Of a DNA stretch of 64,000 nucleotides, positions 18,446 through 27,325 are shown piece after piece. Position 1 is the stretch's first letter, and every line of letters begins with the position of its first letter. The notes beneath the pieces were generated by a model. The model was given only the letters and a program-made list of their open reading frames with translations. It was not told where the DNA came from and searched no databases. A program made the position numbers and the translations under genes. The DNA comes from Chlorogloea sp. CCALA 695 (GTDB lineage Bacteria > Cyanobacteriota > Cyanobacteriia > Cyanobacteriales > Chroococcidiopsidaceae): contig NZ_PVWN01000023.1 of the NCBI RefSeq assembly GCF_003003885.1, positions 1-64,000 on the forward strand, given 5' to 3'.

Positions 18446-20285
18446 AAAAGTAAACCTCCAAAGAACGTCCGCTTGCAATTCCAGCGTTACTAACTTCCAA
18501 GAGCCGAATATTCATGGCTTCTTCTGCATCCTCATTCTCAGTCTCTAACGATTGCCTAATTGCTAGTTGCTTAAATACTTGGGTTTTGAAAGCAAGAACA
18601 TCTTCATAGCACTCTTGTGAGAAGCTGCTTGGAAGGACACCTTCGGCGACTCTGCTTAAATATTCATACCGAGTCAGCGTCAGGTTAAAACTAATCGGCT
18701 CACCACCGGAAGCAAGATGAACGACTAAACTCGGTCTTTTGCCGTTTTTATCCAACTCCACTGAAACGCTCTCACCCCGCTTTCGAGCTACAGATATTGA
18801 TTCTTCATAAACGCGACTAATTCTTGCTTGGGAATAGCTTCCTGAAGTTGCCAAAATCAGTTCGTCTTGATTACTAACCAACAAACCTGTAAAGATGCGA
18901 TTCAATCCCCTCACTAGACGTGAAGCAATTGGCTTAGAAATCTTTTTACCCGCTTGTAAAACTCTACAAAGGTCATTTAGGTATTCTCCAGCGTAGTGAA
19001 AGACTGTAAGGTCCCAGAGCTTCATGTCTTTTGTGCGATCTCCCGCAATGGTAAAAAATAAACGCTGCCGTTGAGCTTGCAGAACACCAAGGAATTCTTC
19101 TCGCCCCTTGGCTGCGTCTCCTTCTAAATAAGAGCGTTGCTGGGCTTGATAATTAAGGTCTGCTCCGTAAAAAGAATCAGCCAGCACTAACTCTTCGTAA
19201 AGTGGTTGTATTTCTGGATCGTCTGCCCCAAAAATTAGGATGTTGTCAATCTGATTGCTAGTTTCTGCTCCAATCCCAAATCCGCGCAATACTTTAAAAA
19301 CCTCTGTTGATTCGCGCCGACGCTCAGGCAAATTTTCGCCAAAAATATTTCGGTAAAGGCTGGCAAGGGAGGTAGTTTTGGCATAAACTACCCCAGGAAT
19401 CTGCCGACAGTTCAATAACTTATCTTTCGCCTCTGGATGACCCAGCAGAGTATTGGCAACTAACAAAAGTAACTGGCGAACTGGCAGATGCGTTTGGTTT
19501 AACTCACAGAGTTCTAAAAGGTCAGTCAGTCGCGCTCTCGTGGTTCGGTTGGCTTCTGTTCCTTCTAAACGCTGCTTGTTTTGCCAAATTGGACATCCCT
19601 GGTTTTGATAGGCACACTGGTCGCACGTTCTCCACCCTGGATGATTGAGGACTGCATCTAAAATGCGTGTAAATAAGACGGCAGCACTCTGGCGGCTGAG
19701 ATTGTAGAGCTTCATTTGAAAGCCATCTTTTTCGCGTAAGTCGCCAACTAAAAGGTCCTCAATTGCTTGTCTTACTGCCTCAAATTTCTCGGTCTGCGCT
19801 GTTTCTGCCCATGCCTCCACCAGTTGACCATCGTTGGCAGCAATTAGATAAAGGGTGGCAGTGTCTTCTCCGGTGATGGCAGTTGCAATTTTGGGTAAGA
19901 GACTGCGCTTTTCCTCTAGGGTCAATTCACTCAAATCTTTGACGACTACGAGCTGGCGCTCGCCCAATGCTAACTGATGAATTTTTATATCCTGCTGCCA
20001 ATCTTCTACAGAACCGCCAAAATACTCCCAGATTTCTCGACAGTAGTAAGTCTTGCCATCCCCGGCAGTTCCCGTCAAAATGACCGATTTAGGGCTTATT
20101 GAGCGAAAGTTGTCAAGCAGTTCGTTCAGGTATTCAGTCTCAAAGGCGATCGGTGCCATTTTCTTCCGCCGCAGCGTCCTTTGGATTACCTCGTCATACA
20201 TATTGTCATTACGAGGAATCGGCCCATAATGGCGTAAGAAACCGATCCAATCAGACTGAGAGCAAGGTAAAGGTTGAGGAGTCAT
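18438..20285 (-). CDS. sspF: SspF/DptF-like P-loop ATPase
   Basis: The 615-residue protein has a Walker A motif GTAGDGKT at residues 72-79 and a hydrophobic strand LYLIAANDG at about 145-153 that suits Walker B/sensor positions. A cysteine cluster C221, C224, C231 (CDQC then GCP) may bind zinc. The size, order and motif position match DptF, the ATPase of dptFGH restriction, and SspF of SspABCD-SspFGH. It is the first gene after a 228-base gap downstream of sspD, so it may have its own promoter. The gap contains an inverted repeat at 20388-20427. The end overlaps the sspG start by 8 bases. Confidence 0.83.
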   Translation of the reverse strand: MTPQPLPCSQSDWIGFLRHYGPIPRNDNMYDEVIQRTLRRKKMAPIAFETEYLNELLDNFRSISPKSVILTGTAGDGKTYYCREIWEYFGGSVEDWQQDIKIHQLALGERQLVVVKDLSELTLEEKRSLLPKIATAITGEDTATLYLIAANDGQLVEAWAETAQTEKFEAVRQAIEDLLVGDLREKDGFQMKLYNLSRQSAAVLFTRILDAVLNHPGWRTCDQCAYQNQGCPIWQNKQRLEGTEANRTTRARLTDLLELCELNQTHLPVRQLLLLVANTLLGHPEAKDKLLNCRQIPGVVYAKTTSLASLYRNIFGENLPERRRESTEVFKVLRGFGIGAETSNQIDNILIFGADDPEIQPLYEELVLADSFYGADLNYQAQQRSYLEGDAAKGREEFLGVLQAQRQRLFFTIAGDRTKDMKLWDLTVFHYAGEYLNDLCRVLQAGKKISKPIASRLVRGLNRIFTGLLVSNQDELILATSGSYSQARISRVYEESISVARKRGESVSVELDKNGKRPSLVVHLASGGEPISFNLTLTRYEYLSRVAEGVLPSSFSQECYEDVLAFKTQVFKQLAIRQSLETENEDAEEAMNIRLLEVSNAGIASGRSLEVYFCA

Positions 20286-20513
20286 AAAACTCAGAAGTTA
20301 CGAATTTTCCTGTTGAGCCTAGTGCCGCAGGGGAAAGAATGCTGATACAGTCTCTCAACTTTCTGCTGTCACTTTTCCTATCATTCCCAAATAACTCTTT
20401 GCTGCACCACGTAAAAGTAGTTATTTGTAAAGATTTATAAGAATTTTGATTATATTAATTGCAAAGTTCTTGACTAGAGGCTAAATCTGCACCCAACACT
20501 TACTTTCCTACCG
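20286..20513 (-). promoter_or_regulatory. sspD-sspF intergenic region with inverted repeat (candidate operator)
   Basis: This is the only gap above 100 bases inside the ssp cassette. It holds an inverted repeat with 9-base perfect arms, CAAATAACT (20388-20396) and AGTTATTTG (20419-20427), separated by 22 bases and sitting about 100 bases upstream of the sspF start. It could be an operator for the effector half or a weak terminator after sspD. AT-rich sequence next to it could hold a promoter, but no confident -35/-10 pair is claimed. Confidence 0.4.
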
Positions 20514-21320
20514 CTACAAATAGCACGTTAAACAGGGCATAGTATCATCTTCATCGTCTAACACCTTATCTAGCGCATTTGCTAAGGGCTGATTGGGCTT
20601 TTCTTTTGCTTGTCGAGTCATTGCCTTATTGTGTTCAGTAATAATTTGCTCCTTGCGTTCTATTAGTTCCAACAGTGTTTCGCCCTGTGTCCAAGTGTAA
20701 GTTCTACCGTCCCGGTGATTCTGCTCGTAAGCAACAGCTTTTTGAAATAGGTCAGGATGCTCTTGCGCCAACATTACCCACTCATACTTGCGCTGGAAGA
20801 AGCAAAAATAGCAGCCTGACCGAGAGCGCCAACGATAGTAATCGGGCAACCCAATACCACTTTCTTCAAGAATACGCAGAATGTCTGCCTTAACCAGTCC
20901 GTGTTCTTTAAAAGGGTACTCTGGCGTGATAGTCGTTTTGGTTGATATGTAGCCATCCCTCTGTTCGTCAGCCCGAATAGCAACGTAACTAATGACCTCA
21001 TCATCACCTACCCACTTTTCTAGGGGAATAATTTTCATCTGTTTTGTACACCAACGCATCTGCGGTGAAGGTAAGAACCCGCCGTAAACATCAAGCCAGT
21101 GGTCAAACCCACGCGCTGCTTCAAGGTAATTGATTTTGATGCCTAAACGCGCTTTAATTCGCTCTAGGTAGTCGTAAGTTTCTTGCAGTTCCTTGTGGGT
21201 ATCGCAGAAAAAATACTCTATTTCTAGTTCTGGGTAGTTTTGACGCATGAAGATAGCCAAGGCTGTACTATCTTTTCCCCCCGATAGACCGAGAATGTGT
21301 CTAACCAATTTCTTGTTCAT
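20514..21320 (-). CDS. sspD: SspD/DndC-like PAPS-reductase-family ATP pyrophosphatase
   Basis: The 268-residue protein has the PP-loop SGGKDS at residues 13-18, the ATP pyrophosphatase signature of the PAPS reductase superfamily. Established role in Dnd/Ssp systems: activate the DNA backbone and/or carry sulfur during phosphorothioation. Cysteines C39, C91, C170, C173, C263 and C266 are present. The CYFC pair and the C-terminal CLTC pair are good candidates for an iron-sulfur site, as reported for DndC. It overlaps the sspC end by 20 bases, so it is coupled to it. It is shorter than DndC, matching the SspD type. Confidence 0.87.
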   Translation of the reverse strand: MNKKLVRHILGLSGGKDSTALAIFMRQNYPELEIEYFFCDTHKELQETYDYLERIKARLGIKINYLEAARGFDHWLDVYGGFLPSPQMRWCTKQMKIIPLEKWVGDDEVISYVAIRADEQRDGYISTKTTITPEYPFKEHGLVKADILRILEESGIGLPDYYRWRSRSGCYFCFFQRKYEWVMLAQEHPDLFQKAVAYEQNHRDGRTYTWTQGETLLELIERKEQIITEHNKAMTRQAKEKPNQPLANALDKVLDDEDDTMPCLTCYL

Positions 21321-24300
21321 CCTTTCGATTTTGAGGCTTTGCTTGCATTTGACTAAGCTTATCTTGAGATCCTAACCTCAAAATCCTTTCCGTCAGCTTG
21401 GCAACGACAGCTTGCTGTAATTGCAAATTGTCGTGTTTATTTAGTATTCCCAAAACTTCTTCAACTACACCATCAATTAGATCGTTGCGCTCATGATCAA
21501 ACCAAATCAAAGAGTGAATTTCCTGCCCATCTGGGCGCGTTATGGTGATTTTTCGTGCATCAAATCCATCACCTGTCCGGGTTTCCGCATCTTTCTGTAA
21601 AGCCTCTAAATTTTTGAACCGCCTAGCCAAATCCGAAAGTTTAATTTCAAACCCCGTGACATCCTCATCTGTCCAAGATTCAGCAGGTTTATCTGCAACA
21701 ATCATTACCAGTGCTTCTAACCACTCTTTATCTGCTACGGTTTCATCCGCCGCCGCTTGGACGAAACTCTTAAGACGACGTTCCAAACACTGCCCTGACA
21801 AATAACTTGCTCTCACCCGTAAATCCTCTCGCAGCTTTTGCTCACCAGTGCGGACGGCAAAGGCATTGTAAAGAAGGGATTGACACTCACTTAGCAAGCG
21901 TTCATAGGCGGTTTGAATCTCATGTAGTGCTGAAATGAGTTTCTTTCGTAACGTTTGAGTTGTCGTGCTGCAAGTTTCTTCACTCGCTTGAATTGGTAAC
22001 AATCCGCAAGCTATGGGCAAAGCTGTAAATAGTAGTTCATCTGGTTCTTGCGCTTGCTGCAATGTCTGTAACACCGCCGTCGCCTGCGGACTGAGCCGCT
22101 TAGTTTTAGTTGTGTAAACTGGTAATTTTTTTACGAATTGAAATAATGGCTTTACTACCATTAGCAGCGTGGAGTTTCGTACCTCTGGCGCAATGGTTGC
22201 ATCCTGTTTGCGAAGAATTGATTCCAGTTCTTTGAAGACTTGCGCCCGCAAGCCTACCACTTCAAAATATTTAATCGCAAAGCGTGAGGGGTCTTTTACC
22301 AGTAGTTCAAAATGTTCGGCTCCTAAAACTGCGATAAACGTACCATCCTTGTATACCCCAATATCATCAACATGGTGCAACAAAACTGCCGCTAACAGGA
22401 GCGGAATTACGCCATGTTTTACTCCATAGGGAGGCGCTTCTAAAAGCTTGTAGAGATTATCTAAGGTTTGTGGTTTCTCCTTGGCTTGTAAACAAAAATC
22501 CTCAATGGTCTGCCAGACAGTCAAAACACCAGATTCTTCTTGAGGTGGATAAAATCCCCAGTCTCCATCGACAATTTGGTGGATTCCTGTCTCACCTAAG
22601 ACAGAAAAAAACATACTGGTTTCTGGACCATACCCCTGCAACGAGAGTTTTTCTTGCTTTGGATGTTCGAGCATTGCCTCAATTAGTTCTCGTCTTGCCT
22701 TAGCACCTTGGCTCGTGAGTGTGCGGCGATTAATTAGCTCATTCCAGAGGATCAAACCCTGGCTATAAACCTCGTCGCATATATCTGATAGCTTGGCATT
22801 AAAGTCTGTAATGTGGCTGATGGTGGTTTCTTTCTTTCCACCAATCCAACAGCGACTTTGATTTGCTGCCACATCAAATGCCCAAGAGAGCGTTTCATCT
22901 AGCAATTGTTCAGCTTGAACCAAACGATAGCGAACTTCGCTCCTCGCTACCCCATCAGTTTGTAATTCAGAACTGCTCGTTTGAATTTTCTTCAACGCTG
23001 CAAATTCTCGCGCTCTAATTTGTAATAAATCGAGTTTAGCCACTTCGACAATAATTAGTGGTTTTCCATCGGCGGTCATAGCTGAAACTTGACTTGGAAA
23101 CTCCCTATCGACCCAGTAACCCATTAATCCATCGCTATCTGGATAAGAACACTGTAATTTATTCAAATCTTCCAATCCGTCTAGATATCTGCGCTCAAAA
23201 TAGCGTAACGTCCCGGTTTTATAGCTATGACGTTGAGCTACCATTGGGGTAAGAGGACGAATATCAGATAAAAGCTTGACAAGGGGCGCTCTTTCTTTTT
23301 CAAGATAAGCTGTCAGTTCTACATCAACGTTGAAATCAGATCCCTGCCAAATTCGCAACTCATCTAACTGCCGCCTTGAAGTAACAACACCCTTTTGTAA
23401 AAGACTCTCAACTACCTGCTCCCAATGTTTGCTACTGCTATCCGTAGCGCGATCGCACAAGGCTAGTTTGACTAAAGAGCGCGTTGCTCTTAATGACCCT
23501 GTAGTCGTCACCAAGTTTAGGATGCCAATCGTCTTTAAAACTTTCAGACTCTCTACATCTTGTCGCTGGGCATCAGCAATTAAATTTTGAATTTCTACCC
23601 AGCGTGAATGATTGGGTCTTGAAGCTAAACCCATCCCCACTGCTTCAATAAAATAATCATAAACTCGCTCTAACTTCAGTGTGGGCAAAATATCTCCCTC
23701 AACAGCAGTTTGCTCCAGATAATTGCGAAACGAATAGGGTTCGTAACTTGTTAAAAATGTAAACAGAGAGCGATCGTTTTGAGCATAGCGACTACATAAC
23801 AAAGGCAGCACTAACGCGGATATTGGATGCAACGGGTAAGCCGCCGCCAGAACAGAGGCAGTAATATTATCTGTAACCTCACTTGGTAAATGTTCAAACC
23901 ACTTTTCTGCTTGGTTATTAATCGTACAAAGAATTTTTTCTGCTCCAGTAGAATCAATTGCTTGCCCAATTAATCGGATCATCTGAGCCGGAGAATCTTT
24001 AAAAGAAATATCCTCAAATCTGCCCTGAATTTTTGCCCATTCACTTTTTTGTACGGAAGCCAATCTTTCCCCGTAGTCAGCGAACGATTGGTGTAATAAA
24101 CCAAAAAGATAAACTTGAATGTTTTTACTTTGGGGTAGTTCGGCTAATTGCTGGAATAGATATAAATCTTCAGCCCCCTGACTTTGAACCGCAAATTCAA
24201 GATTTTTACCAAGTTCGTCAATAATTAACAGCACGCTTGTCTCGGAAATAGTTGCTATTTCTTGCACTAATTTAAGAATGCGGCGGCTGTCTATAGTTGC

Positions 24301-24813
24301 TCCGTTTGTAATATCTCCGTTTAGGTCTACAAGCAAACGATGAACGCTCAATTTCGACCGTTGCTGCGGTGTCCAAAACAGTTCGGCTCCTCTATACAGC
24401 GCTCTAATAATCGTATTACTCAAGGGTTCTCGCCCAGCCGTAGCCACTGCTCGAAATAAACCTTGACTTGGCAACTTTTCCTTTAATGCTAAATAATCAG
24501 CACTATCAGTACCAAAGGCGGTTGCCGCAATCTCTAACGCTTTGGAACGCATCGGACTACTTTGAGGCGCACACAAAGATGCTAAAAAATGGGCGAAAGC
24601 AGATTTCCCCGTGCCGTAAACGCTCGTCAACGTCCAAGCTCTATGGTTAGAGACTCCAGTTAATCCGGCTATTATTCGTTTAGTGGCATCAAGACTTCGC
24701 TCTGTGGGAATGTAACCAACTATTGCCTCAATTTTTTCCAAATCCCGTTCTAGGTTAATGGAACGAGAATAGCGACGATTAAGACTGAAATACTGAGATA
24801 GCGACTTATTCAT
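21301..24813 (-). CDS. sspC: SspC-like large P-loop ATPase
   Basis: The 1170-residue protein has Walker A YGTGKS at about residues 66-71 and Walker B VLLIIDELGKN at about 194-204, followed by a long helical C-terminal region. The N-terminal module resembles that of large ATPases of the PglY/BrxC kind. Position between a DUF4007 protein and a PP-loop protein identifies it as SspC of the phosphorothioation module. Known role: ATPase needed for single-stranded phosphorothioate modification with SspB and SspD. Its ATG overlaps the sspB stop by 8 bases. A BREX BrxC was considered and rejected because no PglX methylase or PglZ is present. Confidence 0.82.
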   Translation of the reverse strand: MNKSLSQYFSLNRRYSRSINLERDLEKIEAIVGYIPTERSLDATKRIIAGLTGVSNHRAWTLTSVYGTGKSAFAHFLASLCAPQSSPMRSKALEIAATAFGTDSADYLALKEKLPSQGLFRAVATAGREPLSNTIIRALYRGAELFWTPQQRSKLSVHRLLVDLNGDITNGATIDSRRILKLVQEIATISETSVLLIIDELGKNLEFAVQSQGAEDLYLFQQLAELPQSKNIQVYLFGLLHQSFADYGERLASVQKSEWAKIQGRFEDISFKDSPAQMIRLIGQAIDSTGAEKILCTINNQAEKWFEHLPSEVTDNITASVLAAAYPLHPISALVLPLLCSRYAQNDRSLFTFLTSYEPYSFRNYLEQTAVEGDILPTLKLERVYDYFIEAVGMGLASRPNHSRWVEIQNLIADAQRQDVESLKVLKTIGILNLVTTTGSLRATRSLVKLALCDRATDSSSKHWEQVVESLLQKGVVTSRRQLDELRIWQGSDFNVDVELTAYLEKERAPLVKLLSDIRPLTPMVAQRHSYKTGTLRYFERRYLDGLEDLNKLQCSYPDSDGLMGYWVDREFPSQVSAMTADGKPLIIVEVAKLDLLQIRAREFAALKKIQTSSSELQTDGVARSEVRYRLVQAEQLLDETLSWAFDVAANQSRCWIGGKKETTISHITDFNAKLSDICDEVYSQGLILWNELINRRTLTSQGAKARRELIEAMLEHPKQEKLSLQGYGPETSMFFSVLGETGIHQIVDGDWGFYPPQEESGVLTVWQTIEDFCLQAKEKPQTLDNLYKLLEAPPYGVKHGVIPLLLAAVLLHHVDDIGVYKDGTFIAVLGAEHFELLVKDPSRFAIKYFEVVGLRAQVFKELESILRKQDATIAPEVRNSTLLMVVKPLFQFVKKLPVYTTKTKRLSPQATAVLQTLQQAQEPDELLFTALPIACGLLPIQASEETCSTTTQTLRKKLISALHEIQTAYERLLSECQSLLYNAFAVRTGEQKLREDLRVRASYLSGQCLERRLKSFVQAAADETVADKEWLEALVMIVADKPAESWTDEDVTGFEIKLSDLARRFKNLEALQKDAETRTGDGFDARKITITRPDGQEIHSLIWFDHERNDLIDGVVEEVLGILNKHDNLQLQQAVVAKLTERILRLGSQDKLSQMQAKPQNRKDEQEIG

Positions 24814-25750
24814 TTTTTGCCCTACTTCGTCTGCCCCTGTAGTAATTATCTAAAATATCTCTTGCCAGTATTTCTGGTTCAGACGTAAAGGAAAATTGAA
24901 TTAAACCAGCCGAGTCAGAAAGAGCAATTTCTTGAGTTTGCTTTGCTACCTGTTCGATGGCATCGCAGACGGCGCTTTCCGAAAGTTTAAATGCCATACC
25001 AGGGCTACCGATATCGTAAAGCAGGCGAGATATAGAGATTGTTCTTTGTTGTTTACCCACAGAACTAGCATATTCAAGGGCAGCTGCGACAACAATCTGT
25101 GCAGGTAAATTCCTTTTAACACCGACGCGAAATGTGTAATGTCTAGCATCTCCGGCTGTATGGAGTAACCCCATCAGAGCAAAAGGACAATCTATACTAT
25201 CCTCGCTCTTGCCAGCCATTGCAAGGGTTCCTTGTTCAACATACATACGCAAAATTAGGGTGACATCTTTTTTGACGGAAGCGTCCACAATGCGAGGGGC
25301 AATACTATCTCTGTAGTTGCACAGGGCATTGAATAATTCATCGAGTGAAAATTCTACAGAGTGAAAGACGTTAAATGTATAGTACCAGGCTGCTGCATTG
25401 CAACTTGGTTTAAGTAAATTCCAATGCAAAAGCCACAAGGATGCGGGGTCTTCTAAAAACGGGTCCCAGCCTTCTTCTCCTAATAAGTTTTGTCCAAAAT
25501 CCGTTGGACTATCCTCTTTTAAAATTTTGAACGTATTACACCAATAACGAATGGAATTGACCATGTTCTTGCCCACGCCTAGGCGCACGGGCGCATCTTC
25601 TTGTAAAAAAATGCTGGCATCTCGACTAGCGGCATCAAAACCTTTTTTGAGCCAACCAAAGCGGGGATGAAATGTCTCATGGCGAGCAAAAACGGGATTG
25701 ACCTGATTTGCCCCTTTAATATCTAGAGCGAGGCTCATTTGTCTTAGCAT
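24806..25750 (-). CDS. sspB: SspB-like DUF4007 DNA nickase
   Basis: The 314-residue protein shows DUF4007 family patterns: FARHETFHPRFGWLKKGF near residue 22, LGVGKNMVNSIRYWC near residue 58, and WLLHWNLL near residue 104. In the Ssp system SspB is the site-specific nickase needed to insert sulfur into one strand. It is the first gene of the cassette. The frame may start at ATG 25750 or at the internal ATG 25735 (MSLALD); neither has a strong Shine-Dalgarno. Upstream lies decayed DNA, so the cassette promoter should be in about 25751-25820. Confidence 0.86.
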   Translation of the reverse strand: MLRQMSLALDIKGANQVNPVFARHETFHPRFGWLKKGFDAASRDASIFLQEDAPVRLGVGKNMVNSIRYWCNTFKILKEDSPTDFGQNLLGEEGWDPFLEDPASLWLLHWNLLKPSCNAAAWYYTFNVFHSVEFSLDELFNALCNYRDSIAPRIVDASVKKDVTLILRMYVEQGTLAMAGKSEDSIDCPFALMGLLHTAGDARHYTFRVGVKRNLPAQIVVAAALEYASSVGKQQRTISISRLLYDIGSPGMAFKLSESAVCDAIEQVAKQTQEIALSDSAGLIQFSFTSEPEILARDILDNYYRGRRSRAKNE

Positions 25751-25818
25751 GAAGAAATGGAGTTTAGTTTGTAAGCAGAAGCGCGTATTGTAAAAATAAC
25801 TCAGTAATTAATATTAAG

Positions 25819-25923
25819 TCAGATTCGTTCTTCCAAAACTGCTTTTGCCTTACGTACTGTATTAACTGACACCTCTGCATACTTAGCCTCCTGCCGCAAA
25901 GAGAATTCTCGCTTTTTATGCAA
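25819..25923 (-). pseudogene. C-terminal HTH remnant, possibly of a serine recombinase
   Basis: A 34-codon open stretch ends in SVNTVRKAKAVLEERI then stop, preceded by FSLRQEAKYAEV. The pattern (xLRQxAKxxxVSxNTVRKxKAVL) resembles the C-terminal helix-turn-helix of resolvase/invertase-type recombinases. An upstream stop removes everything else. It is a remnant only; the family call is tentative. Confidence 0.35.
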
Positions 25924-25947
25924 AAGTTACAAACCGCTATACTCTGC

Positions 25948-26307
25948 CTAGCGCTTGGGTCGCCATTGCAGTTGCTCCTGTAAACGCAAGAAAAAGAAAC
26001 GCGCTATTTTTACCGCCTCTTGGTATTCTGCTTCATTAGTATGCTCTGACCAACCTCGCTTTGTCTGCTCTTTGATAAACCCAGATAGGTTGTGTTGCAA
26101 AAAATAACTGAGTCGCAATAGTCCTCAGTTATTGACAGCTACATTCCACATATAGGTCTTAAAAAATAAGTAAACACTAAATATAGAATATAATTGTCAA
26201 CTATTACAACCTATTGACAACAAGAAAGTTTTGCAACACAACTCAGGGTACAGTCCATACCAGTGTTTCAGAAGATAGATCGCCTCCTCGCTATACCAAT
26301 CCCACAT
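25948..26307 (-). pseudogene. Small gene split by a 154-base inverted-repeat element
   Basis: ATG at 26307 begins MWDWYSEEAIYLLKHWYGL, and the frame runs into the terminal repeat of the element at 26242. On the far side (26088 to the stop at 25948-25950) a matching reading frame continues with LSGFIKEQTKRGWSEHTNEAEYQEAVKIARFF (given here as two adjoining motifs, LSGFIKEQTKRGW and SEHTNEAEYQEAVK) and ends QWRPKR. Joined, they would give a protein of about 70 residues. I do not recognise the family, but continuity of coding character on both sides supports an insertion into a real gene. Confidence 0.5.
26089..26242. mobile_element. 154-base MITE-like element with 14-base terminal inverted repeats
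   Basis: Perfect terminal repeats: GTTGTGTTGCAAAA at 26089-26102 and its complement TTTTGCAACACAAC at 26229-26242. The GTTGCAAA core resembles ends of IS6/IS26-type elements, though the subfamily is uncertain. Inside are a 10-base hairpin (AATAACTGAG 26103-26112 with CTCAGTTATT 26124-26133) and a TTGTCAA/TTGACAA pair, but no ORF. It interrupts a small minus-strand gene. I could not see a clear target-site duplication. Confidence 0.6.
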
Positions 26308-26353
26308 TGTTTTGACGCACTACCTAAAATTTGTTAAAGCTATACGGTTACTA

Positions 26354-26403
26354 AAAACAGCTTTTAAAAAGCAGAAATACTATTACCAATTAAAAGCTGT
26401 TTT
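26354..26403. repeat. Inverted repeat with 14-base arms
   Basis: AAAACAGCTTTTAA (26354-26367) pairs with TTAAAAGCTGTTTT (26390-26403) across a 22-base loop. It may be a hairpin terminator or an operator in the long upstream region of the ssp cassette. There is no strong U-tract beyond the arm itself. Confidence 0.55.
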
Positions 26404-26557
26404 GGAAGAACTGTGAGTATGACAAGTTGTTAATACAGTTGCTACCCGTCAAGTATTGTAGTTTTCCAGTGAAATTACCTACTCATAAACTTGATTTTAC
26501 TGTTATCACTGACTGATAGGCAGGGATAATGAAACTTAAAATATTCTTCTATTTGTT

Positions 26558-26680
26558 ATGAAATTTGCCAAGCATATTGGTTTAGGAAAAACAGTATCTG
26601 CGGAGGACGCAAGCTACAAGGATTTTTACGGTATTTTTCTTTGTCCTGAGTGTAAAGAAACATTAACGCTTATGTTGTGA
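26558..26680 (+). pseudogene. 40-residue N-terminal fragment of a CoiA-like/zinc-ribbon protein
   Basis: ATG 26558 to TGA 26680 encodes a peptide starting MKFAKHIGLGKTVSAED and ending FLCPECKETLTLML. The CPEC at its end is where the zinc finger of a CoiA-like protein begins (compare the intact gene at 6928-7395, with CPYC). The second half of the finger is missing, so this looks like the start of a truncated gene. Confidence 0.35.
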
Positions 26681-27325
26681 TGCTCTGCCCGTAGAACATA
26701 GCTGATACTGCTATACGTTATCTTCAGCAACGGAAGCTCTGACCGTTAAATAACTTAGTATTCGACACCCTTTATGACAGTCTGGTTGCAATTAACTTCA
26801 GTTCGATACTACTTTAGACACATTTGAGGACGATCTATTAATTCTTCACAAAATCTTCACCTAGTTTTTTTATACTTGCATTCAAGTCGAACTAATCAGG
26901 AGCTTCTGCTCTAAAAGTCTAGGAACTCTTAATTTAGCTGGAATTGCTTAAGAAAAGCTTAGTAAAAATTATTCCAAGCAGCAGTACAAGGAACTGTTAT
27001 CTATATTATCAAAAATCTTAATCGGCACTCATTAGGTGAACATCAGTAAAAATTAGTCTTGGTTTGATAAGTCTGTAAAGAGTTTTCCTTTAAGTTCTGT
27101 TATTGATGATTTCTCCAACTATATTTGCTATTTTCATCCGAAAAAAAAACCGCATTAACTGTTCATAATGGGAACAACTAATGGCGATAAACAGTAGCAC
27201 TACTACTGTTTATTTAGCGTTTCCTAAACCTAGAATAAGGCGATCACACTTTAAAACTTTTATCTATAGTATAGTATGGCAGTATTTAATTAGTTCGCGT
27301 CCAATTTCAATACACGAGCGGTTTT
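26681..27325. other. AT-rich intergenic region without a recognisable gene
   Basis: No ORF with family resemblance. A CTTCAC direct repeat with 11-base period (CTTCACAAAATCTTCAC, about 26847-26863) is visible, and a poly-A run follows at about 27141. The short frames present look random. Confidence 0.4.

Noticed and set aside
21301-24813. BrxC/PglY of a BREX system
   Set aside because: The N-terminal ATPase pattern is similar, but no PglX methylase, PglZ or Lon-like gene is nearby; DUF4007 and PP-loop neighbours define an Ssp module.
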